From the NCBI GenBank assembly GCA_947493955.1, contig CANLSQ010000001.1, positions 1,054,001 through 1,118,000 on the forward strand: DNA of 64,000 bases, given 5' to 3'. Numbering within the stretch: the first letter of the stretch is position 1; every line of letters begins with the position of its first letter. Shown here piece after piece: positions 28,119 to 38,123 of this stretch. Source of the DNA: an uncultured Sphingomonadaceae bacterium (GTDB lineage: Bacteria; Pseudomonadota; Alphaproteobacteria; Sphingomonadales; Sphingomonadaceae). Made by a program: the position numbers and the translations under genes. The notes beneath the pieces are model-generated. The model saw only the letters and a list, made by a program, of their open reading frames with translations. It had not been told where the DNA came from and made no database searches.

Positions 28119-29756
28119 ATGGCCAGTGAGGCAGCCGTTGCAATGCAGCGCGAACCAACCGACAAGGAAATCAAACTTGTCATCGGCGCGTCATCCGCCG
28201 GGACGATCTTCGAATGGTATGATTTCTTTATCTACGGAACCTTGTTCTACATCATTGGACCGACTTTTTTCCCCAGCGGCAATGAAACACTCGAAATCCT
28301 GCTGGTTTGGGCGACATTCGCAATTGGCTTTGGTTTCAGACCCGTAGGCGCTGTATTATTCGGCTTTCTGGGCGACCGATTGGGGCGCAAATACACATTT
28401 CTGGTTACGGTCACCCTAATGGGAATAGCCACTGCTGGCGTTGGCTTGATCCCGAGCGCCGAAACCATCGGACTGGCGGCTCCGGCTATCGTCATATTCC
28501 TGCGTGTTTTGCAGGGATTGGCACTGGGTGGCGAATATGGTGGTGCGGCCATCTATGTTGCGGAACATGCCCCAACCGAGAAGCGCGGCTATTATACCAG
28601 CTATATTCAGGCCAGTGTTGCGGGCGGCTTTGTGCTGTCTATTGGCGTGGTGCTGGCTTGCCGCTTCCTGATTCCGACAGAGGAATTCAATGAATGGGGC
28701 TGGCGTATACCGTTCCTGCTGTCGATCATATTGCTCGGCATTTCGCTATGGATGCGCTTGAAGTTGAATGAGAGTCCGGTTTTCCAGGCGATGAAGGCTG
28801 AGGGAAAAACCTCCAAAAACCCGTTCACCGAAAGCTTTTCCTATCCCGGCAACAAGAAGCGGATTTTCGTCGCGCTGTTCGGGATTACCGGGATACTTAC
28901 AACCATATGGTATACTGCATTTTTCTCCGGCATGTCCTTTCTGCGCGGCCCCATGAATGTCGATGACCTGACCGTTGATCTGATCCTGTTCTTCGCCGGT
29001 TTGATTGCCATGTCTTTCTATCTGGTGGTCGGCAAATGGTCGGATCGGGTAGGGCGCAAGAAGCCTATCATCGTTGGTGCAGTCCTGTCGTTGCTACTTC
29101 TTTTCCCGTCCTTCTGGGGCTTGGGGCAGCTCGCCAATCCCGGATTGTCGGCGGCATCGGAGGCTACTCCGGTTCGTGTAGAAGGCACGGCTTGCAGCAC
29201 GGACCCCTTTGCCGAGCTGTTCAGCCGTGAACAAAGCGACTGCGGCAAGATTCTGGAAACGTTGACGGCTTCCGGCGTCGCCTATTCGGTTTCTGATGCA
29301 TCAGAGTTGAAACTCTTCGCAGGCAGCGAGGAAATCGCAGTAAATCCCGCGTGGTTCAGTGACGGAGCGGAGCGGCGGGATGGAATTCGCGGTGCGCTCA
29401 GTGCATCAGGCTTTGATTTCGAAGAGCAGCAGCTTGGAGCCATGCGCATATTGGGCATTGTCGCAATATTGCTCGTTTTGGGCGCGCTCAGCGCACTTAC
29501 TTACGGATCAGTAGCGGCGCTGCTGGCTGAGATGTTCCCACCAAAAATCCGCTATAGCTCCATGTCGATACCTTACCATATCGGGGCGGGATATCTCGGC
29601 GGTTTTCTGCCCCTAATTGCAGGCTATATCGTCGCTCGATCGGGTGATGTCTATTCAGGCCTCTGGTATACTTGGGTCGTCGTTGCCTTTGGCGTTATCG
29701 TAGCCTGGTGGGGCATTCCCAAGGACCCGGAAGCAGCACTCGACGAAGCAGATTAA
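28119..29756 (+). CDS. MHS-family MFS transporter with extracytoplasmic insert
   Basis: A 545-residue major facilitator protein of the metabolite:H+ symporter type (ProP/ShiA-like). The opening GASSAGTIFEWYDFFIYGTL, the loop GDRLGRKYTF and RVLQGLALGGEYGGAAIYVAE are characteristic; the second-half loop is SDRVGRKKPI. Translation starts at the ATG at 28119 behind GGGGAGGG; an upstream TTG at 28104 is disfavoured. Between about residues 340 and 438 there is a soluble insert with Cys359 and Cys375 that may form a disulfide. The gene lies 25 bases after pccA, suggesting uptake of a short-chain carboxylate that feeds the pathway; the substrate is not proven. Confidence 0.88.
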   Translation: MASEAAVAMQREPTDKEIKLVIGASSAGTIFEWYDFFIYGTLFYIIGPTFFPSGNETLEILLVWATFAIGFGFRPVGAVLFGFLGDRLGRKYTFLVTVTLMGIATAGVGLIPSAETIGLAAPAIVIFLRVLQGLALGGEYGGAAIYVAEHAPTEKRGYYTSYIQASVAGGFVLSIGVVLACRFLIPTEEFNEWGWRIPFLLSIILLGISLWMRLKLNESPVFQAMKAEGKTSKNPFTESFSYPGNKKRIFVALFGITGILTTIWYTAFFSGMSFLRGPMNVDDLTVDLILFFAGLIAMSFYLVVGKWSDRVGRKKPIIVGAVLSLLLLFPSFWGLGQLANPGLSAASEATPVRVEGTACSTDPFAELFSREQSDCGKILETLTASGVAYSVSDASELKLFAGSEEIAVNPAWFSDGAERRDGIRGALSASGFDFEEQQLGAMRILGIVAILLVLGALSALTYGSVAALLAEMFPPKIRYSSMSIPYHIGAGYLGGFLPLIAGYIVARSGDVYSGLWYTWVVVAFGVIVAWWGIPKDPEAALDEAD

Positions 29757-29774
29757 ACTGACTATCGCCGCATC

Positions 29775-30830
29775 ATGAACGATAAAGTTATTGATATTCC
29801 ATCACCCGCAAGGCTGCGTTTGGCTGCCGGCGCCTTGCTATCCAATTGGCACGCCTTGGATGATATGAGCGGCGCTGCGACCGCTGGAGCAGCGATAAAG
29901 GCCAACGCTTACGGTCTTGGTGCCCTTGAGGTTTTTCAGCATCTGCAATCCGCAGGTTGCCGGGATTTCTATGTCGCCAATTGGCAGGAAGCCAAGGAGA
30001 TAGAATCTTGTGCCGAGGCACACACCAACATCTCCGTGTTAAACGGTGTACGTCCGGAAGACATGCCATTTGCCATCACATCATCCGCCAAACCGGTATT
30101 GAACAGCGTGGAACAAGTAGTGCGATGGCGTGAAACGGGACGTCCATGCGACCTGATGATCAATAGCGGGATGAACCGCCTAGGCATTAATGTTTCGGAA
30201 TTGCATCAGTGCGACTGGAGTGAAATGAGTATCGACATTGTTATGAGCCACCTGGCTTCTGCAGACGAGGATGTCCCCCAAAACGAAGCTCAACTGGATC
30301 AGTTTGCCAACGCGCTGCAAATTGTGCCCGGGAAGCGACGGAGCCTCAGTAACAGTGCAGGTATCGCTTTGGGACAAGACTATCATTTCGATTGCACCAG
30401 ACCTGGGTTGGCTCTTTACGGAGGAAAGCAAAGACCGGCGCTCGCTGAGACAATTCAGCAAGTGGCTTTCCCAGAAGTGCAAATTCTACAGACCCGTCAC
30501 CTGCAACATGGTGATCAGGTAGGCTATAACGCCAAATACACTGCTGAAAGAGACCATCCAATTGCCATATTGGCGATGGGATATGCCGACGGATATTTGC
30601 GCGGCTTTTCCAACACAGGTATATTTTTCAGGGATCAGACCAAGCTTCCTGTTCTCGGGCGTATATCGATGGATTTGGTCGCGGTTGATATATCCGACGC
30701 TCCTGACCTTAAAGAATCTGATTGGATCTCAGCAGATTATGATCTGCCAAGGGCATCGCTCCAATCCCGCCTGTCGCAATATGAACTGATAACTGGTCTA
30801 GGCAATCGTTACAGCCGTTACTGGGCCTGA
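29775..30830 (+). CDS. alr: Alanine racemase
   Basis: The PLP enzyme supplies D-alanine for peptidoglycan. The PLP lysine is K42 in AIKANAYGLGAL; the opposite-face catalytic tyrosine is in VGYNAKYT, and GRISMDLVAVDIS and the terminal GNRYSRYW match the beta domain. At 351 residues it is slightly shorter than average. It begins 18 bases after the MHS transporter stop and may share its transcript, although it has no obvious link to propionate metabolism. Confidence 0.93.
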   Translation: MNDKVIDIPSPARLRLAAGALLSNWHALDDMSGAATAGAAIKANAYGLGALEVFQHLQSAGCRDFYVANWQEAKEIESCAEAHTNISVLNGVRPEDMPFAITSSAKPVLNSVEQVVRWRETGRPCDLMINSGMNRLGINVSELHQCDWSEMSIDIVMSHLASADEDVPQNEAQLDQFANALQIVPGKRRSLSNSAGIALGQDYHFDCTRPGLALYGGKQRPALAETIQQVAFPEVQILQTRHLQHGDQVGYNAKYTAERDHPIAILAMGYADGYLRGFSNTGIFFRDQTKLPVLGRISMDLVAVDISDAPDLKESDWISADYDLPRASLQSRLSQYELITGLGNRYSRYWA

Positions 30831-31027
30831 TTTGAGCATCTGCCATATCGCAAACGCACATGAATTAATCGGCTAAATTCCGCGCCGATTGCAATATACA
30901 AAACTCGGCGAGCAGCTTTGGTTGCGGCGATGCACAATTTTGTCTAAAGCGGTCGGAATAGTAAAGAATTTTCAAGCTCTATCGACTTAATACGATAAAA
31001 ATGGCGATATGGTTCACAGGAGATAAC

Positions 31028-31672
31028 ATGGCGAAGACAAAAAAGGGTGATCCGGACGGCCCGATCATAATAAAAAAATATGCCAACCGGCGGCTCTACA
31101 ACACACAGACGTCCAATTATATTACGCTGGATTTTCTGGCGGAAATGACGCGTGATGATATTGACTTCGTGGTCGTCGACGCGAAAACTGGTGATGACAT
31201 TACACATAATGTGCTCACCCAGATTATCGTTGATGAGGAAAGCAGCGGTCAGAATATGCTGCCGGTCAATTTCCTGCGCCAGCTTATCTCCATGTATGGC
31301 AACAGCATGCAGTCACTGATGCCGTCATATCTCGAAGCATCAATGGACAATTTTCGAAAAAACCAGAAACAGTTTCAGGAAGCTGTCGAAGGGGCTCTCA
31401 ATAAAAATCCCTTGGGACAGATGGCAGTCAAAAACCAGAAGCAGTTTCAGGAAGCCATTGAAAATGCCTTGAAATCCAGTCCGCTGGGCAGCGTCGTCGA
31501 AAAAGCGTTGAATCCGCTGGGACTAGGGGACAAAACAGCATCTAACGATGAAGAACCGGTGTTAGAGCCAGAGCCGGAAGAAGAAGAAATCTCTGCAAAA
31601 GACAAAGAGATTATGGATCTCAAACAACAGCTGGCAGATATTCAATCGAAGATAGACAATCTCGACGATTGA
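31028..31672 (+). CDS. phaR: Polyhydroxyalkanoate synthesis regulator PhaR
   Basis: PhaR senses polyhydroxyalkanoate granules and represses phasin and related genes. The N-terminal DNA-binding domain is the PHB_acc_N type, IIKKYANRRLYNTQTSNYIT, followed by the accumulation domain with TGDDITHNVLTQIIVDEE. The C-terminal half contains two copies of KNQKQFQEA(V/I)E with a 24-residue period and ends in an acidic stretch and a coiled-coil-like helix. The ATG at 31028 has AGGAG upstream. The 197-base gap before it probably holds its own promoter. No PHA synthase or phasin gene is in the window; propionyl-CoA is a known PHA precursor. Confidence 0.92.
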   Translation: MAKTKKGDPDGPIIIKKYANRRLYNTQTSNYITLDFLAEMTRDDIDFVVVDAKTGDDITHNVLTQIIVDEESSGQNMLPVNFLRQLISMYGNSMQSLMPSYLEASMDNFRKNQKQFQEAVEGALNKNPLGQMAVKNQKQFQEAIENALKSSPLGSVVEKALNPLGLGDKTASNDEEPVLEPEPEEEEISAKDKEIMDLKQQLADIQSKIDNLDD

Positions 31673-31723
31673 TTCGACCTCTAGGTCTCCCATTTTAAAA
31701 CTTTTCCGACAGGAACAGAATAC

Positions 31724-33259
31724 GTGAAGAAAAACGCTCTATCCGTAACCAGAGAAGCTGACTTTTCAGCTTGGTATCAGCAGCTTATTGCCGAGGCCGA
31801 TTTGGCTGAAGAGTCCGGCGTGCGCGGATGCATGGTCATGCGGCCGTGGGGCTATGGTATCTGGGAGCGGGTACAGTTTCTCATGGACCAGCGGATCAAG
31901 GCCACTGGTCATGAAAACTGCTATTTCCCATTGTTCATTCCGCTCAGCTATTTCGCCAAGGAAGCCGAACATGTCGATGGCTTTGCCAAGGAAATGGCAG
32001 TTGTTACGCATCACCGGTTGATGAAAGACGATGCTGACGGCCTTGTAGTTGATCCAGAGGCAAAGCTTGAAGAACCTCTGGTAGTCCGGCCAACGTCCGA
32101 AACCGTCATCGGCACTGCCTTTTCGCGCTGGGTACAAAGCTGGCGCGACCTGCCAGTTATGATCAACCAATGGGCCAATGTTGTGCGCTGGGAAATGCGG
32201 ACACGAATGTTCCTGCGAACCAGCGAGTTCCTTTGGCAAGAAGGTCATACCGCCCATGCAACACGCGACGAAGCGATGGAAGAAACGCTCGACATATTGG
32301 AAATGTACCGCGGCTTCTCTGAAGATGTGCTGGCGATGCCTGTTGTTGCTGGTGAGAAACCCGAGAATGAGCGTTTTCCTGGCGCGGACGCCACCTATTC
32401 TATCGAGGCAATGATGCAGGATGGCAAGGCATTGCAAGCCGGCACCTCGCATTTTCTTGGCCAGACCTTCTCCAAGGCTCAAAACATCCGCTATCAGGAC
32501 AAGGAAGGACAGTTTCAGTTCGCCTATACGACGAGTTGGGGCACTTCTACGCGGCTCATCGGCGGCGTGATCATGACGCATGGTGACGATGATGGCCTAC
32601 GCGTACCTCCGCTTATTGCGCCATATCAAGTGGTGGTCATTCCCATGCTGCGTGACAAGCCAGAGGATGAGGAGGTTCTCGATTTCTGTACCGCGCTTAC
32701 GAAACAACTGTCTGGACTGCGGGCTTTTGATGAGAATGTTCGGGTGAAACTCGACAAGAGTGGCGCCAAGGCATCGAACAAGCGTTGGTCCTGGGTTAAA
32801 AAGGGCGCGCCGCTTATTCTTGAAATCGGCCCTCGCGATGTTGCAGAAGGCAATGTTTCCGCTCTTCGCCGCGATGCTCTGTACAAGGATAATGGCAAGC
32901 TCGATGCGCAGATTCTTTCGAAAGATACCTTTGCGGAACAGGTGCCAGCGTTGTTGGAAGAAATCCAAACGAAATTGCATAGTGAAGCCAAGCAACGACT
33001 GGATTCCAATATTACGCGCGGTTTGACCGATTTTACGGATGTTCAGAAATTCTACAAAGAGAACAAAAAATATCCCGGTTGGTTGGAAGTCCAATGGTGC
33101 CGTGCAACCGGAGAAGAACTTGATCAGATTGAAGAGAGACTGAAAAAACTGAAACTGACCTTCCGCAATGTACCGAACGAAGCGGCAGCGGTGGACGGCA
33201 ATTGTATTTTCACGGGTAAGCCAGCGGTCGAACGGATTCTTATCGGCAAAGCCTATTAA
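31724..33259 (+). CDS. proS: Prolyl-tRNA synthetase, archaeal/eukaryotic-type (type 3)
   Basis: The enzyme charges tRNA-Pro. At 511 residues it lacks the inserted editing domain of the common bacterial form, and has class II motifs around VVRPTSETVIGTAFSRW, WEMRTRMFLRTSEFLWQEGH (in part) and SWGTSTRLIGG. The C-terminal domain ending in ILIGKAY, with a terminal tyrosine, is a hallmark of the archaeal/eukaryotic-type enzyme. It starts at GTG with AGGA upstream, and its stop overlaps the rnr start by one base. Family placement is from recognition, not a computed tree. Confidence 0.94.
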   Translation: MKKNALSVTREADFSAWYQQLIAEADLAEESGVRGCMVMRPWGYGIWERVQFLMDQRIKATGHENCYFPLFIPLSYFAKEAEHVDGFAKEMAVVTHHRLMKDDADGLVVDPEAKLEEPLVVRPTSETVIGTAFSRWVQSWRDLPVMINQWANVVRWEMRTRMFLRTSEFLWQEGHTAHATRDEAMEETLDILEMYRGFSEDVLAMPVVAGEKPENERFPGADATYSIEAMMQDGKALQAGTSHFLGQTFSKAQNIRYQDKEGQFQFAYTTSWGTSTRLIGGVIMTHGDDDGLRVPPLIAPYQVVVIPMLRDKPEDEEVLDFCTALTKQLSGLRAFDENVRVKLDKSGAKASNKRWSWVKKGAPLILEIGPRDVAEGNVSALRRDALYKDNGKLDAQILSKDTFAEQVPALLEEIQTKLHSEAKQRLDSNITRGLTDFTDVQKFYKENKKYPGWLEVQWCRATGEELDQIEERLKKLKLTFRNVPNEAAAVDGNCIFTGKPAVERILIGKAY

Positions 33260-35544
33260 TGGCGAAATCGTCCAAATCTCACAAGCCAAGACAGGTTCCG
33301 TCGCGCAAACAGATATTGGACTTTATCGAAAAGTCGGACCAACCCGCCGGTAAACGCGAAATCGCCAAAGCCTTTCGCTTGCGTGGGTCGGACAAAATTG
33401 CTCTCAAGGCTTTGCTGAAAGACATGGCCGACGAAGGCCTGATCGACAGCACACCTGGCCGGGCCTTTCACAAAATGGGCGGTATTCCCAAGGTCACGGT
33501 GCTGAAAATCGTCGAAATCGACGGCAATGAGGCGATTGGCATGCCCGAACGCTGGGAAGCCCAAGCCCCCGCACCCCGGCTGCGTATCAAGGAGCGTGGT
33601 CGCCGCGCGGCTTTGGCTGTCGGTGACCGTATTCTCGCGCGCACGGAAGAACGTGGTCAGGGCCATATCGCCTTCATGATGAAGAAAATTGCCCAAAGCA
33701 GTGATATGCTGATGGGCGTTGTCGAAAAGGACGAGCGCGACCGGTTCTGGCTGAAGCCTGTAGATCGAAAAATTAGACGCAGCACAGCTATATCCGATTT
33801 GGGTGAAGCGGAAGTAGGGAACCTCGTTCTTGCAGAGCCCGTCGGTCGCGGTAGTCAAGTGAAGGCACGCGTTAAAGAAGTCCTAGGTGATCCTTTTGCA
33901 CCCAAGTCATTCAGCCTGATCGCCATCCATAAATATGAAATTCCGCTAGAATTTCCGACAGATGTTTTGGATGAAGCCGCGCATGCCACCAAGCTGGAAC
34001 TCAGCAAAGAGGACAGGGAAGATCTCACCGATCTGCCCATAGTTGCGATCGATCCTGCCGATGCGCGCGACCATGACGATGCTATCTGGGCGGCACCCGA
34101 TGATGACCCCGATAATGCGGGTGGTTTCAAGGCGATTGTCGCGATCGCCGATGTGTCATTCTATGTTCGAAGCGGCAGCAAGCTTGACCGCGAAGCATAT
34201 AAACGCGGCAATAGTGTCTATTTCCCAGACCGCGTTGTGCCAATGTTACCGGAGGCACTGTCAACAGATGTGTGCTCGCTCAAGCAGGATGTCGATCGAG
34301 CGGCTTTGGCGTGTCATCTAAAAATCAATGCCAATGCCAAGGTCATATCCTCTAGGTTTTCGCGTACGATTGTGCGGCTGACCGGCAATATCGCCTATGA
34401 AGATGCGCAGGCTGCGATAGACGGGAAGTTTGATCACCCGATGAAGGCAAGCGCCCTTGAACCGCTTTGGGCCTGCTGGAAATTACTTGCAAAAGCCAGA
34501 GATGGCAGGGAACCGCTAAACCTCGATTTGCCGGAAAAGCGGGTAGTCCTGGATGATCAGGGCCGGATTGCCGAGATTGCGACGCGAGAACGGCTCGATG
34601 CGCACCGCCTGGTAGAGGACTATATGATCGCGGCCAACGTCGCTGCGGCTAAAATGCTCGAATCCAAGAAATCACCGCTTATTTACCGGGTTCACGAAGT
34701 ACCCTCGCGCGAGAAGCTCATCGCGCTCAAAGACTATCTCAAGAGCTTTGATGTCAGTTTTGCAATGGGACAGGTAATCAAGCCATCAGTATTCAATCGC
34801 CTGATTGAGCAAGTGGGTGAGGCGGAGATTTTGCCTCTGGTCATGGAGCAGATATTGCGCAGCCAAACCCAGGCCTATTATGGTTCCACTAACATGGGGC
34901 ATTTTGGCCTTTCACTGGGCAGTTACGCGCATTTCACCAGCCCGATCCGACGGTATGCCGATCTAATTGTACACCGTGCTTTGGTGAGCGGTTGCAAGTT
35001 GGAACAGCCGAAACCGAAGAACGATCTGATCCCCGAACAAAGCGGGCTGAGCAAGGACATGGCGGACAAGCTGGATCTGATCTCCGAAAAGATCAGTCAA
35101 CTGGAACGACGCGCGATGATGGCTGAGCGCGAGACCGTGGATCGCTATATTTCGGCCCATTTGTCGGATCATGTCGGGCAGATACTCAGATGCCGAATTA
35201 CCGGCGTTCAGAATTTTGGATTTTTCGCTACTGTGGAAGAATTGGGTGGTGACGGCTTGGTCCCTGTCCGGACCTTGGGTGTGGAACGGTTCGACTATGA
35301 CGAACAAAAGCAGCAACTCGAGGGTGTTGAAACAGGCGTAACCTATAATATCGGGCAAAAGCTCGACCTGCGGTTGGTAGAAGCTAATGCTGCCACAGGT
35401 AGCCTGCTCTTTGAACTTGCGGAAGGAGCCAATCACATGCCGGGTCGCCATGAGCCCCGGCGCGGACGCAGTGGCCCCAAAGGAAAGCCGCATCGTAAAG
35501 GAAAACGCGGTCGTCCGGCAAATATTCGTCATCGCAGCCGATAA
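33259..35544 (+). CDS. rnr: Ribonuclease R
   Basis: RNase R is a processive 3'-5' exoribonuclease able to pass through structured RNA. The 761-residue protein has an N-terminal winged-helix segment, cold-shock-like OB domains, the RNB catalytic core with the Asp cluster in AIDPADARDHDDAIWAA, the VHRALVSG region and FTSPIRRYADL, then an S1 domain (QILRCRITGVQNFGFFA) and a very basic Arg/Lys/Gly tail. Translation is coupled to proS through a one-base overlap. Confidence 0.95.
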   Translation: MAKSSKSHKPRQVPSRKQILDFIEKSDQPAGKREIAKAFRLRGSDKIALKALLKDMADEGLIDSTPGRAFHKMGGIPKVTVLKIVEIDGNEAIGMPERWEAQAPAPRLRIKERGRRAALAVGDRILARTEERGQGHIAFMMKKIAQSSDMLMGVVEKDERDRFWLKPVDRKIRRSTAISDLGEAEVGNLVLAEPVGRGSQVKARVKEVLGDPFAPKSFSLIAIHKYEIPLEFPTDVLDEAAHATKLELSKEDREDLTDLPIVAIDPADARDHDDAIWAAPDDDPDNAGGFKAIVAIADVSFYVRSGSKLDREAYKRGNSVYFPDRVVPMLPEALSTDVCSLKQDVDRAALACHLKINANAKVISSRFSRTIVRLTGNIAYEDAQAAIDGKFDHPMKASALEPLWACWKLLAKARDGREPLNLDLPEKRVVLDDQGRIAEIATRERLDAHRLVEDYMIAANVAAAKMLESKKSPLIYRVHEVPSREKLIALKDYLKSFDVSFAMGQVIKPSVFNRLIEQVGEAEILPLVMEQILRSQTQAYYGSTNMGHFGLSLGSYAHFTSPIRRYADLIVHRALVSGCKLEQPKPKNDLIPEQSGLSKDMADKLDLISEKISQLERRAMMAERETVDRYISAHLSDHVGQILRCRITGVQNFGFFATVEELGGDGLVPVRTLGVERFDYDEQKQQLEGVETGVTYNIGQKLDLRLVEANAATGSLLFELAEGANHMPGRHEPRRGRSGPKGKPHRKGKRGRPANIRHRSR

Positions 35545-35602
35545 TGTAACCGGATGAGCGCAGGGAACGAATAAGCAGGCACAATCATAAAAGGATATCC
35601 TG

Positions 35603-36124
35603 ATGACGACCCTGATACCGACTCAAGCCGTTCCAGATTTCACTGTACCGATGACAGATGGCGGGCAGTTTCAACTCAGCCAACGTGCCGGTGATAACTT
35701 TACTCTGTTGTTATTCTATCGTGGTCTGCATTGCCCGATCTGCAAAGGGCAATTGCGCGACCTGCAAAGCAAGCTCGGTGATTTCGCCGAACGCGGCGTT
35801 ACTGCTGTCGCCATCAGCATGGATGATCAGGAACGCGCCCAAAAGTCGGCCCATGATTGGGGCATTGATGAGCTGATGCTTGGCTATGGTCTGAGCGAAG
35901 ACATAGCTCGTGAACTGGGTCTGTATATCTCTGCCGGACGACCAGACAGCCCGGAACCTTCGATTTTCTCTGAACCGGCTCTGTTTCTGGTCCGTCCAGA
36001 CCAGACACTCTATTTTGCCAGCGTCCAAAGCATGCCATTTACACGGCCGCCACTAGATCAATTGATGATGGGTATAGACTACGCGCTGGCCAATGATTAT
36101 CCGGCGCGCGGCGAACTGGGCTGA
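35603..36124 (+). CDS. Peroxiredoxin-like protein (AhpC/TSA fold)
   Basis: A 173-residue thioredoxin-fold protein related to AhpC/TSA. The peroxidatic region reads FYRGLHCPICKGQL with C44 and C47, a CxxC spacing like thioredoxins rather than a typical 2-Cys Prx; the following segment (AVAISMDDQERAQKSA) matches the family. No signal peptide is visible, so it should be cytoplasmic. It stands alone after rnr and is convergent with uspA, four bases away. Reducing partner and substrate are unknown. Confidence 0.85.
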   Translation: MTTLIPTQAVPDFTVPMTDGGQFQLSQRAGDNFTLLLFYRGLHCPICKGQLRDLQSKLGDFAERGVTAVAISMDDQERAQKSAHDWGIDELMLGYGLSEDIARELGLYISAGRPDSPEPSIFSEPALFLVRPDQTLYFASVQSMPFTRPPLDQLMMGIDYALANDYPARGELG

Positions 36125-36128
36125 ATTC

Positions 36129-36584
36129 CTAACTTAGGCGGTCAATCTCTTCCTTGCTCAGTGACCCGGGTACAACCATTACCGGGCAGGGGAGGGTACC
36201 CGCTTCCGTTGCCGCAAAGTGAGTCACCAACGGACCAGGCGAACCATTACCAGCGGCACCCAGAACGAGGGCCGCCAATCCGTCAATCTCGTCCATCAAT
36301 TTGCGGACATCCTTGGCGCCTTTACCTTCCTTGACGGTGATAGAGGGCCTGATTCCGGTTTCATCAAACAAAGTACCCGCAGCGCTTGAAACTAAAGCTT
36401 CGGCCCGGTTCTTGGCTTCTTCCTCTAACGTAGCCTGTACGCCGCCCCAGGCAACGAATCCTTCGCTCTCCACCAACGCCAATATGTGCAAAGCACCATT
36501 GGTTTTCATCGCCCGGCGTGAAGCGAAACGAAGCGCTATGCTTGCCTCCTCGGTTTCGTCAATAACCACTAGGTAAGTACGCAT
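36129..36584 (-). CDS. Universal stress protein, UspA family
   Basis: A 151-residue single-domain USP with the alpha/beta fold pattern: an N-terminal strand YLVVIDETEEA, a central helix and the late VLGAAGNGSPGPLVTHFAATEAG segment, then CPVMVVPG. The late segment resembles the Gly-rich ATP-binding loop of ATP-type USPs (GxxGxG then S/T), though in a variant form. It diverges from pdhC across 149 bases, which must carry both promoters. Role: general stress adaptation, details unknown. Confidence 0.85.
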   Translation of the reverse strand: MRTYLVVIDETEEASIALRFASRRAMKTNGALHILALVESEGFVAWGGVQATLEEEAKNRAEALVSSAAGTLFDETGIRPSITVKEGKGAKDVRKLMDEIDGLAALVLGAAGNGSPGPLVTHFAATEAGTLPCPVMVVPGSLSKEEIDRLS

Positions 36585-36733
36585 GAAAACTCCCCAACTG
36601 ACAGCGCATTTCTACTATTAAAACCATGCTTGCGATAAAAGCCTGTGATATGCAAGATTTACACAGCTTGCGCTTTCCTGTGATTTGCGCATAAACGCCT
36701 GCAACGTTGATATAGAATAAGGGTTTCCTCTCC

Positions 36734-38059
36734 ATGCCGATCAACCTTCAAATGCCCGCTTTGTCACCGACGATGGAAGAGGGGACGCTGGCCAAATGGC
36801 TAGTCAAAGAGGGCGATGAGGTCGCTTCTGGCGATCTATTGGCCGAGATTGAGACTGATAAGGCGACGATGGAGTTTGAAGCGGTTGACGAAGGCACGAT
36901 TGCTAAGATTGTCGTTGCCGAAGGGACCGATAATGTCAAAGTCGGCGAAGTGATTGCTATCATTGCTGAAGAGGGCGAGGATGTTGCCGCTGCTTCGAAA
37001 GGTGGTGCCGAAAGTGGCGAAAGTTCCGCGGAGAAGCCCAAGAAGGAAGCACCCGCTCCGAAAGGTGAGGAAAAGCCTGCGAAACTGTCACAGGACGTTA
37101 CTCCAAAGGTTACGGACCCGGCCCCGAAAGGTGACGCCCCGGCGTCCGATGGAGAGCGGATCAAGGTCAGCCCGCTGGCCCGGCGTCTGGCCGAGCAGAA
37201 AGGCGTTGATCTCGGCGCGCTCAGCGGCTCCGGTCCCGGCGGACGGATTATCAAGGCGGATATTGATGCGGCCGAAGGCGGCTCAGCGCCAGTTAACAGC
37301 CAAGCCGCCGCGCCCGCACCAGCTCCCGCCGTCACTCCAGCACCCGCACCGGCAGCTAATGATTTCGATATTCCGCACACGTCGGAGAAACTGTCCGGCA
37401 TGCGTAAGACCATTGCCCGCCGCCTGACCGAGGCGAAGCAGACCATACCGCATATCTATCTCACCGTGGATATCCAGCTCGACAAGCTGCTCAAACTGCG
37501 TAGCGAACTCAATGCGACGCTGGAACCACGCGGCGTCAAACTGTCGGTCAATGATCTGCTGATCAAGGCGCTGGCTGTCTCGCTGATGCAAGTTCCGAAA
37601 TGCAATGTCTCAATTGACGGCGATCAGCTCAAGACATTTGCCCGCGCCGATATCTCGGTGGCCGTGAGCATTCCCGGCGGCTTGATCACGCCGATTATCA
37701 CCAGCGCCGACACAAAATCACTCAGCACCATCTCCACCGAGATGAAAGATCTCGCAGGCCGCGCCAAGGACGGCAAGCTCAAGATGCACGAGTATCAGGG
37801 CGGCACGGCGAGCATTTCTAATATGGGTATGTTCGGCATCAAGAATTTCGATGCGGTCATCAACCCACCACAGGCGATGATCATGGCCATCGGGGCAGGA
37901 CAGAAGCGCCCCCATGTCATTGATGACAGCCTGCAAATCGCGACCATCATGAGCGCCACCGGCAGCTTCGACCACCGGGCCATTGACGGCGCCGACGGCG
38001 CGCAGTTGATGCAGGTGTTTAAAGAGCTGGTGGAGAACCCGTTGGGGATGCTGGCTTAA
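36734..38059 (+). CDS. pdhC: Pyruvate dehydrogenase E2 (dihydrolipoamide acetyltransferase)
   Basis: E2 transfers acetyl from lipoate to CoA in the pyruvate dehydrogenase complex. Domains in order: one lipoyl domain with the lipoyl lysine K43 in [11 protein letters not shown], an Ala/Pro/Glu-rich linker, the E3/E1-binding domain ([32 protein letters not shown]), a second Ala/Pro linker and the catalytic domain ending with the [13 protein letters not shown] active-site motif. The 441-residue length is normal for an alphaproteobacterial E2. lpdA follows after 64 bases; the E1 genes pdhA and pdhB are not next to it. Confidence 0.94.
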   Translation: MPINLQMPALSPTMEEGTLAKWLVKEGDEVASGDLLAEIETDKATMEFEAVDEGTIAKIVVAEGTDNVKVGEVIAIIAEEGEDVAAASKGGAESGESSAEKPKKEAPAPKGEEKPAKLSQDVTPKVTDPAPKGDAPASDGERIKVSPLARRLAEQKGVDLGALSGSGPGGRIIKADIDAAEGGSAPVNSQAAAPAPAPAVTPAPAPAANDFDIPHTSEKLSGMRKTIARRLTEAKQTIPHIYLTVDIQLDKLLKLRSELNATLEPRGVKLSVNDLLIKALAVSLMQVPKCNVSIDGDQLKTFARADISVAVSIPGGLITPIITSADTKSLSTISTEMKDLAGRAKDGKLKMHEYQGGTASISNMGMFGIKNFDAVINPPQAMIMAIGAGQKRPHVIDDSLQIATIMSATGSFDHRAIDGADGAQLMQVFKELVENPLGMLA

Positions 38060-38123
38060 TCACAATTGCAAAAGCTCTAGTCTCCTGTCCCTCACGGAAG
38101 AGGAGCAGAAATAAAGGAACAAA

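Noticed and set aside
31766-32581. 271-residue frame on the minus strand inside proS
   Set aside because: The plus-strand gene has unmistakable synthetase motifs and the reverse frame shows no domain logic.
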